Positions 57,594-64,000 of a DNA stretch of 64,000 nt are shown one piece after another. The notes under the pieces were generated by a model. That model worked only from the letters and a program-made list of their open reading frames with translations. It did no database searches and had not been told where the DNA came from. Every line of letters starts with the position of its first letter. Position 1 is the first letter of the stretch. The stretch is from Ornithodoros turicata (lineage: Eukaryota > Arthropoda > Arachnida > Ixodida > Argasidae). Location of the stretch: the NCBI RefSeq assembly GCF_037126465.1, contig NC_088201.1, positions 27,140,550 through 27,204,549 on the forward strand, written 5' to 3'. The position numbers and the translations under genes were made by a program.

Positions 57594-57614
57594 AGGTTAA
57601 GTTAACCTTTCTTA
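57579..57614. other. Palindrome centre joining two PLE copies
   Basis: AAGAAAGGTTAACTTA and its reverse complement meet here with about 4 bp between them. To the left lies the 5' end of element A. To the right the same GTTAACCTTTCTT is followed directly by sequence matching about 57075 of element A, so about 0.5 kb is missing from element B. Confidence 0.85.
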
Positions 57615-59595
57615 CACTAAAACGGTTAAAGACCACTAAGAAAATTGGCGATGCACTCTACGAATACTTACTTCCAAAAGACCCTAAACCAGGCCGATTT
57701 TACATGCTCCCTAAGATACATAAACCAGGCAATCCCGGAAGACCAATTGTGTCCAGTAACGGTACCGCTACAGAAAATATATCGTCCTTCGTCGATCACG
57801 TTCTCAAATCTATCCCCCCTAAATTACCTTCCTACGTCAAAGATACCAACCATTTCCTTCAAACTGTATCGCAAGTAACCGTTCCCTCAAGCTGTCTCTT
57901 GGCAACTTTAGACGTCACGTCCCTTTACACTAATATTCCCCACGCAGATGGTATAGCAGCGGCCGTTTCAGCATACAAAAATCAACCTGACCAGCCGTAT
58001 GATCCTACTGTCCTCACCGAACTGCTAACACTTATTTTGACCTCCAATAACTTTGAATTTGATAACAAGCACTATCTGCAAGTTAACGGGACAGCTATGG
58101 GTACGAGAATGGCCCCCAACTATGCAAATATCTTCATGGCATCCCTGGAGGAAACATTTCTCGAATGTTCCGTATTGAAACCACTTGTGTACAAGAGATT
58201 TTTAGATGATATTTTTATCATATGGCCTCATTCTGAAAGCGACCTTCTCACGTTCATCAACCGGTTCAACCAAATTCATCCTAACATTCAATTTACCTCC
58301 CACTACTCCGCCTCCACTGTTACCTTCTTGGATGTGGAAGTCAAGTTACAAAACGGCGGCATCTCAACCAACTTATACCGGAAGCCTACAGATGCTCAGC
58401 AGTACTTATCGTTCCGCAGTTGCCATCCAAGGCATACTAAGTTAGCCATACCTTATAGTCAGGCATTGCGCTACCGCAGAATATGCACTAACGATGCCGA
58501 ACTAGACAACCATCTCCAACGACTAGAACAAACCTTCATTGATCGTGAATACCCGGACAAACTAGTTAAAGACGCTATAGCCAGAGCAAGATCCACAGAT
58601 CGCCAACAACTGCTCCAAAGATCTCGTCGAGCCAATGGAGATTCTGCAGTAAATCTCACTGTCACATTCAATGGCAGCGTTCCTAACATTAGCCGGATAC
58701 TCAACCGCCACTACACAATTCTTTCACAATCTGATCGGATGAAGGAAATATTCTCACAGCCACCGCGCGTAAGTTATCGCCGGGCGCGGAACATCCAAGA
58801 CAGACTAGTAAATGCCAAAATTAACAAACTTCCAGAAAATAACATTGGTTGCCACCCTTGTAATGCAACTAGATGCCAAATTTGTAAATCAATGCATGCC
58901 GTTAACTCTGCAGAAAGTACCAATTCTAATTATCGGGTCAACATTAACGGCGACTTTAACTGTAATTCTTCCAATGTTGTCTATCTTCTTCAATGCAATG
59001 AATGCAACGCCCAATATATCGGACAGACAGCTACTTCATTTAGAACGCGATTCAATAACCACAAATCTGACGTCGCGAAGAAACCTAATCTGCCAGTGTC
59101 GCGCCATTTCAGTAAACCAGGACACTCAATCACCAATATATCTATTTTCATTCTGCAGTCAGGCTTTCGTTCCCAGCGGCTCAGGGAACAGCGCGAGTCC
59201 TATCTCATTCATAAATTCCAGTGTCAGATAAACGAAGATCCAGGAATCCTTTCTACCATTCGCAACCTGCATTCCTAACCCAGCACAATACATGCACTCT
59301 TTTGTCTCTTTTTCAGGCTCACGGGTATTTCCTCAAGGTCCTGCTGCACAGACCCGGTCATTCCCCTTTCACTTAGTCACCAACCTATGTTAGTCATGAC
59401 AAAAGCGCATGCGCTGCTCTCTTTCCCTTGTACATAACCCTCTCCCATATATAAAGCTTGTTCTTGTTACCAAACCCCAGTCCCGTCGAAGGCAGCGCTG
59501 ACTGCCGAAACGTCGACCCCTATCCCTATATGTGTTAATAAACTCCCCTTTGTGTTTTCCTGTAAGCTCTTTGTCGTCTTCTCATTTTTCCTATA
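57594..59595 (+). mobile_element. Penelope-like element B, plus strand, internally deleted
   Basis: It is an inverted copy of element A joined head to head. Apart from about 0.5 kb lost just after the junction, the two agree through coding region and 3' end, finishing in the same TTGTCGTCTTCTCATTTTTCC before a (TA)n run. Confidence 0.88.
57618..59278 (+). pseudogene. N-terminally truncated PLE reverse transcriptase/GIY-YIG
   Basis: The frame matches the C-terminal part of element A residue for residue from the first shared ATG at 57704 (524 residues). It extends upstream, in the same frame, to about 57618 (KRLKTTKKIGDALYEYLL). The N-terminal quarter is missing, so autonomous function is doubtful. 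FLDD lies at residues 167-169 and YIG at 438-440, counted from 57704. A 3' hammerhead-like remnant (core CCGTCGA, GAAA) lies at about 59480-59520. Confidence 0.85.
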
Positions 59596-59617
59596 TATAT
59601 ATATATATATATATATA
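59593..59617. repeat. (TA)n microsatellite
   Basis: This TA run sits between the 3' end of PLE B and the second hammerhead array. Confidence 0.93.
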
Positions 59618-59845
59618 TTGATAAGGCCCAACAAGGCCGAAACAGCTGTCCAGTACTGGCATGGCGACGTTTGAGTTACAAACATGTGCTATACGTGCAG
59701 CCAAAGAGCTCTGGCTATTTTTTTTTCTTTTATACTTCACTGGCTTTGCACTGGGCTTTCAGTGAGTGAGTTATCTCACCCTGACGGGAGGAATCACGTG
59801 TTACGTGACCTTCTGACGCCATCCACTCAAACGTTGCCTGCCTGC

Positions 59846-59890
59846 GTACTGTTGATGAGGCCCAACAAGGCCGAAACAGCTGTCCAGTAC
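59846..59890 (+). ncRNA. Hammerhead-like ribozyme with C3 to U change, copy 1
   Basis: Stem I pairs GUACUG with CAGUAC. The core is UUGAUGA (consensus CUGAUGA) and GAAA. Stem II pairs GGCC with GGCC around CAACAA. Stem III is the palindrome ACAGCUGU, and the cut site is after C59884. All elements fit except U at conserved position C3, which would weaken the C3-G8 contact. It may therefore be a slow or inactive ribozyme. Confidence 0.6.
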
Positions 59891-60080
59891 TGGCATGGCG
59901 ACGTTTGAGTTACAAACATATGCTATACGTGCAGCCAAAGAGCTCTGGCTATTTTTTTTTCCTTTTATACTTCACTGGCTTTGCACTGGGCTTTCAGTGA
60001 GTGAGTTATCTCACCCTGACGGGAGGAATCACGTGTTACGTGACCTTCTGACGCCATCCACTCAAACGTTGCCTGCCTGC

Positions 60081-60125
60081 GTACTGTTGATGAGGCCCAA
60101 CAAGGCCGAAACAGCTGTCCAGTAC
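60081..60125 (+). ncRNA. Hammerhead-like ribozyme with C3 to U change, copy 2
   Basis: It is identical to the copy at 59846, including the U at position 3. The predicted cut after 60119 would release a 235-nt unit (59885-60119). Confidence 0.6.
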
Positions 60126-60152
60126 TGGCATGGCGACGTTTGAGTTACAAAC

Positions 60153-60171
60153 ATATATATATATATATATA
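60153..60171. repeat. (TA)n microsatellite
   Basis: A TA run separates the second hammerhead array from PLE fragment D. Confidence 0.9.
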
Positions 60172-60983
60172 GTTGAAATAAATGGGAGACAGAAGACGAA
60201 AGTAGGGGAAGTAACAAAAAAAAGGTTTATTAAAACTTAAAAATCATAAAAGTTAGGGAGGATGTCTACGTTACGGCGGAAGCTCCGCCTTCTTCGGGAC
60301 AAAAGAGCTAAATGTGGCCACGAGGCTGATAAGGGGCTTGAGAATGACGTGGTCGGTTGGGGGAAATTCCCGCCACCTGGCGGTTGTCAATTGGGGAAAT
60401 TCCAGAGCGTTTTTGTGTCAGGTCCAGGAGTGGGGTCATCGTCCTTGTGGGTCAGTGGGGATTTTGATCTGCCTGAAACGAGAAAAGGCAACAGGGTCTT
60501 ATCTAGGTTGTTAGCCTTCTTATTGTTGACAGCATGCCAGGGTCCTCGTTAATGGCCGATCGGAATTTGTAAATTAGGTAAGATTCCCGTTGTTCCCGGG
60601 AGCGGTCGGAGGTAAAGTTCGACTGGAGAATAAAAACTGAGGCTTCGTTGATTGAATGTTCTGGTTGTTTGAAATGGCGTGAGACTGGAAGATTAGGTTT
60701 CTTGGTAACATCCGATCGGTGATTGTTGAATCTAATTCGGAAAGAAGTTTTTGTCTGACCCACGTATTGGGCCCGGCATGTGTTGCATTGGATTAGATAG
60801 ATAACGTTGCATGAGTTACAGTCTACGTCTGCGTTGATCTTGACGGTAAAGTTGGAATTCGTACTTCTGACCGTTTGTGCGGTCTGCATTAACTTGCAAA
60901 TCTGGCATCTCCTGCCATTACATGGATGACAGCCCGCCGGATGGCTAGTGGGTTCGCCTACTTTAGAGCGGACAAACTTCTCA
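60172..60983 (-). mobile_element. 5'-truncated Penelope-like element D, minus strand
   Basis: It belongs to a different subfamily from A/B. The 3' region (60172-60502) contains GTCTACGTTACGGCGG, an altered form of the hammerhead-like motif seen at 61100. The coding remnant lies upstream. The 5' truncation ends in (TA)n at 60984-61002. Confidence 0.85.
60503..60977 (-). pseudogene. PLE GIY-YIG endonuclease fragment
   Basis: The open frame begins in linker sequence with CHPCNGRRCQIC. It continues through NVIYLIQCNTCRAQYVGQTK, FRIRFNNH and NLPVSRHF to INEDPGMLSTIRR. It lacks the whole reverse transcriptase, so it cannot act alone. Compared with A/B it has YVG in place of YIG. Confidence 0.85.
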
Positions 60984-60984
60984 A

Positions 60985-61290
60985 GATATATATATATATA
61001 TATAGGGGAGAAAAGACACCAGAGACTGAAGTAGGGAGTAGGGGAAAGTTATTTATTAAGCTGGCATTTAAACTAAGGGTCTGGGGAAGTCTACGTTTCG
61101 GCGGAAGCTCCGCCTTCTTCGGGACTGTCGGGACTTCGGGACTTCCGCCTTCCAGTCCCGAAGAAGGCGGAGCTTCCGCCGAAACGTAGACTTCCCCAGA
61201 CCCTTAGTTTAAATGCCAGCTTAATAAATAACTTTCCCCTACTCCCTACTTCAGTCTCTGGTGTCTTTTCTCCCCTATCTATATTCAACA
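60985..61290. mobile_element. Short PLE palindrome E
   Basis: Arms 61004-61126 and 61152-61277 are nearly exact inverted copies around a 25-bp spacer. Each is a severely 5'-truncated PLE 3' end finishing in TCTGGTGTCTTTTCTCCCC. Each arm holds a hammerhead-like motif: core CCGAAGA, stem II GGCGG/CCGCC, then GAAA and ACGUA. One core base differs from consensus (U4 to C). Confidence 0.8.
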
Positions 61291-61320
61291 TCCTGGTCGT
61301 TCGAACCTAAATTTTGTAGC

Positions 61321-61412
<92 letters not shown>

Positions 61413-61450
61413 GTTCTTTTCTTTTGTGTGTGTGTATATATATATATATG
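61321..61450. repeat. (TA)n, (TGTA)n and (TG)n compound microsatellite
   Basis: About 80 bp of TA is followed by GTATGTATGT, TG-rich and again TA-rich sequence. Translated YIYIYI frames across it are artefacts. Confidence 0.95.
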
Positions 61451-61454
61451 TGTG

Positions 61455-62376
61455 TATACAGCCAACTAGGGCTCTTCACTCCTTCTATAAACTATTTCAC
61501 TATTTCCCACTTCATTACCGTATCACTAATCTAATCTCTCACCATGGCCATAGTTCATAATCTCTCTCTCGCTTCTCGTCATGAATACCCAACTAGCCCA
61601 GCCGTCTGTAAGCCGTCCTTGGAATCCTTCCGAGGAATAGCAAGCCGTCCTTTCTGGCTGACGTTTCCTGCCAAAATAAATAAATCCCCTTTCTCGTTTT
61701 GCTCCAACATAGGATAGGGTAGCGCACCTTCGGCACCCCATGTCATTATCATCATCATGTACTTATTGTTGTTGTTAGAATAAGTAATCATTTACTTTGT
61801 AAAATAACGTTATTGAGAGGCGCTAATAATGTACTTACACCGCAGTTTCGGTAGTCGCGTTATCCTGTGCCACGCTACGCATAACCCGCTGCCTTGGGCA
61901 CTCTTCATTCTTCCACAGATTATGCCCATCGATTGTAAGGAATGCCCTGTTGCTAGAGAAAAGTGTATTCGTGTTCTCTGGAGTTTAGGTCTACGCTGGC
62001 AGAGGCGTAATCCGGAGGGATTTGGGGTGGAAATTTCCCCAGACGTAGAACCTGACCTGTGACGAGGTCCAAAACTCTGGGCCAGTGGCACAGGACCTGC
62101 TTCGGCAGATTGCACTCCTCTGTGCGCTGCCGTCGCAGTCATAACAGTTCGGTAGCGGCACGCCCACAACCCAGTCATCCTCAAACACTTCGATACAGCT
62201 GAACTTGATGGTCCCAACATTGCAGCGACCCAAGTGAACACTCCCTTTCGAACTTGGAAACTTACCAAGCAGCCGAAAGCAATCGTACCTGCTAACAGAC
62301 GAGGTCGTATTGCTTATGAGATTCTCCGCACGTTTGGTAATTTCCAGGCGTAGGTCTTCACCCTAATTCTCTGTTT
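61455..62376. other. Unassigned spacer
   Basis: Frames up to 152 codons (minus strand, 61810-62268) carry no recognisable domain. The right part may be upstream sequence of the decayed LTR element that follows, but I cannot show this. Confidence 0.4.
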
Positions 62377-62682
62377 GTGACAGATTTCAAGCAGCCGTTC
62401 CGAGAAGAATGCCTTCACCTAGACAATGTGATAAATATTATATGCGAGGCCCTTGTTAGCCCGTACGAGGCATTGCGAAGAGAGCTTGTTGGAGTACATA
62501 CGTGCAATCCAAGGACTGTGCCGGAGGGTGAACCCCCTTGCGAACGAAATAAAAAAAACAAGGTGGTTCACGTTATCCGCCAGTGCCACCCTCGCTTCAT
62601 CATACTTGCGGGTAGATGCTTCCCGGCTTTCGGTGATCTAACCAAGGAGGCTCGCAACATCCTGGTAGATAATTGGTGAAAG

Positions 62683-63012
62683 GTAAGGTGGGGCAAGATG
62701 TGACTGAAATTAGCAATTGAATATGAATTTTTTATTGTTCCTATTAAAAAAGAAAAACTAGCCATAGGCGCATTCTCAGGGGTCTAGAGCTTCTGACCTG
62801 TAAATGCAGAACGGACGTAGCCGGTGTAAGGTAAACACAGAACAAGAAATTCAAAATGCATAATGTAAAAACCCCGAGACTAGGGAACACGAAGGGACAG
62901 ACACAACACGAAGTCTCAAAAATTATGCATCATCTTCACCAGCTCGCTTGCTTCCTAGCCATTTTTTCATTTTCAAAATGCAGATTGTCTCATCTTACCC
63001 CAACCATCTCGG
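62683..63012. mobile_element. MITE-like insertion in the gag pseudogene
   Basis: GGTGGGGCAAGATGTGAC on the left and GTCTCATCTTACCCCAACC on the right are approximate inverted ends. Gag-like text resumes after the right end. Boundaries are uncertain by several bases. Confidence 0.45.
62861..62971. mobile_element. Short retrocopy with 11-bp target duplication
   Basis: TTCAAAATGCA flanks the 111-bp insert (62850-62860 and 62972-62982). Its interior, with CCCCGAGACTAGGGAACACG and CAGCTCGCTTGCTTCC, matches the insert at 11139-11276. It is nested in the MITE, which is nested in the gag pseudogene. Confidence 0.65.
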
Positions 63013-63430
63013 CGAGATGAGACACCCCGTGGAAATGAACTATACAAATTAGTTTTTGCAGTTCAAGTAGACAAAGTAAAGCCAGTACTTATTGACTGCC
63101 CTGACTACCAGCGGGAGCGCGATATCTTGCAGCACAGAATGCATGCAATCGACCACCGCTACTGGAGCATGGGCCCAGCACCTTGCCTATAGGCAAGTAC
63201 GGGGTACCGGTGGCGTCGCGAAATGCTGAGGAACCGACGAAACACCCCCTCTGAGGCCCAACGAGAACAACGTAGGGATATATCCCGTCGTTACGGTTAC
63301 GAGGAGCTCGGGCATATCCGACGTGACTGCTCGCACAGCACACCGGCCACCTCCGCAGACAACCAACGCAGGGAAACCCAGGACGCCGGCGACGGTAATC
63401 AGATATTATACAACACCATCGTCGTATGAA

Positions 63431-64000
63431 GCAAACATCGATAAGAGACAATTTACATCTATCCGCGCCATATTTTCTGATAATGCGGTGGATTCGGTCC
63501 CACTTGCGTACCGACTGTGTGATGACATGCGCAACCTCGGACCGTTTGTGTGAGATTTTGGTACTGCGTACGCAATTATACACAAAAGCGTTGCGTACGC
63601 AAGGAGACAGCGCTCTGGCACAGCGGATGCGCCGTACGCAACGTGATTTTTGCGCCCAGCTTATGCTCTCTAGTTTTTAAAATTTTGTGTGCATACGATG
63701 GACCGCTTGCTCTCGTCACAGTGGAAGGCCACGAGACCTGAATCGTTTATTCCTAACGTGGACACCGTAAGGTTCTTATTTTACTCACCAGATTCTCAGC
63801 TACAGTGCCTTGCGTAGCGTGTGCGTACGGTGTTCTAAAACTGTCTTTGTACTGAAGAGCGACGCGCCTCGTCAAGCGCTAATGCAAGGGCCAAGAACGC
63901 TATTGTAAGTGTAGCACTTCATTGTGGTGTGGTGCTTCACCAACCCATATATATATATATGTGCGTGTGTGTGGCTGTGTAGTGCGTGTCCTAGGCGACG
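63431..64000. other. Unassigned window end with a (TA)n/(TG)n tract
   Basis: A TGCGTACGCAA-type palindromic motif recurs near 63570-63640. TA and TG microsatellite lies at about 63947-63974. No gene was recognised. Confidence 0.4.

Larger units (their letters stand above)
59618..60152 (+). mobile_element. Retrozyme-like tandem array, 234-235-bp units, plus-strand hammerheads
   Basis: TTGATRAGGCCCAACAAGG anchors recur at 59618, 59852 and 60087. This gives one partial, one full and one full-to-partial unit between two (TA)n tracts. The second and third anchors are complete hammerhead folds; the first lacks its left stem I because the (TA)n tract replaces it. The layout mirrors the 54.5-kb array with an unrelated unit sequence and opposite strand. 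Confidence 0.72.
62377..63430 (+). pseudogene. Decayed LTR-retrotransposon gag, interrupted
   Basis: Pieces in different frames form a gag order. They are ESLLEYIRAIQGLCRRVNPL, KVVHVIRQCHPRF and DLTKEARNIL, then after an insertion RRYGYEELGHIRRDC, a zinc knuckle whose first two Cys are lost (R and Y). Similar capsid text occurs in Gypsy-group elements. Frameshifts and an inserted MITE disable it, and no pol is visible before the window ends. Confidence 0.65.

Noticed and set aside
55457..59231. Medium-length frames of 77-139 codons overlapping the PLE genes
   Set aside because: They are alternative-frame or antisense shadows of the PLE coding region; each appears twice because the two PLE copies mirror each other.
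60926..61291. Frames of 66-87 codons across the short PLE palindrome
   Set aside because: They read through noncoding PLE 3' ends and (TA)n; the same peptide appears on both strands only because the sequence is palindromic.
61261..61560. YIYIYI-type frames
   Set aside because: Translation of a TA microsatellite.
61810..62268. 152-codon minus-strand frame as a host gene
   Set aside because: No domain, no recognisable splice context, and compositional features do not favour it over the other frames.

Overview
The window is repeat-dense animal chromatin, almost certainly from a tick (Ixodida). The best lineage clue is a tRNA-derived SINE at about 49.79-50.05 kb. It has an RNA polymerase III B box followed by a body that I recognise from memory as resembling the Ruka family of ixodid ticks. 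Spliceosomal-type signals in a pseudogene, LINEs, Penelope-like elements, hAT and pogo-like DNA transposons, satellites and long (TA)n tracts also point to a large arthropod genome. I found no convincing intact host gene, no rRNA and no CRISPR. Nearly every long open frame belongs to a transposable element or is a by-product of a simple repeat.

Layout. 1-5958 is a nearly complete, apparently young LTR retrotransposon. Its single gag-pol frame places integrase before a Ty3/Gypsy-type reverse transcriptase, which is the Gmr1-like order. 5959-10590 is a satellite built from 13-bp and 16-bp units, interrupted by a hAT MITE with a perfect 8-bp target duplication. 10.59-12.53 kb is a short tandem repeat carrying two pogo-like elements at equivalent sites. 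15.25-16.56 kb is a broken hAT/CGGBP1-like gene. 20.6-22.7 kb is a nested hAT. 24.15-25.63 kb is a DNA transposon rich in GGATATCC and GACGTCC motifs. 26.65-27.45 kb is another hAT element. At 30.97-34.08 kb, two directly repeated hAT MITEs share their outer 8-bp flanks, as expected for a composite transposon. 34.2-36.0 kb is a decayed LINE. 41.05-46.5 kb is a decayed CR1/L2-type LINE with a 2A-like peptide in ORF1, split by a hAT insertion. 46.6-47.8 kb is a third LINE fragment. 62.4-63.4 kb holds a decayed LTR-retrotransposon gag.

The most interesting part is 54.5-61.4 kb, where Penelope-like retroelements (PLEs) and two small tandem arrays alternate with (TA)n tracts. The array at 54.53-55.01 kb carries, on the minus strand, two identical 45-nt sequences that fit the type I hammerhead ribozyme consensus completely. 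The array at 59.62-60.15 kb carries two plus-strand copies of the same fold with one core substitution. This is the architecture of animal retrozymes: small non-autonomous circular-RNA retroelements thought to depend on PLE reverse transcriptase. Between the arrays lies a head-to-head PLE palindrome whose arms encode the same 524-residue reverse transcriptase/GIY-YIG segment. Smaller palindromic PLE-type copies occur at 61.0-61.3 kb and perhaps 11.1-11.3 kb.

The elements could interact as follows. PLE proteins would act in trans on the hammerhead arrays. LINE proteins would act on the tRNA-derived SINEs. Transposases encoded elsewhere would act on the MITEs. The LTR element and the minus-strand PLE are the only copies whose coding frames look open, and that PLE probably lacks its 5' end.
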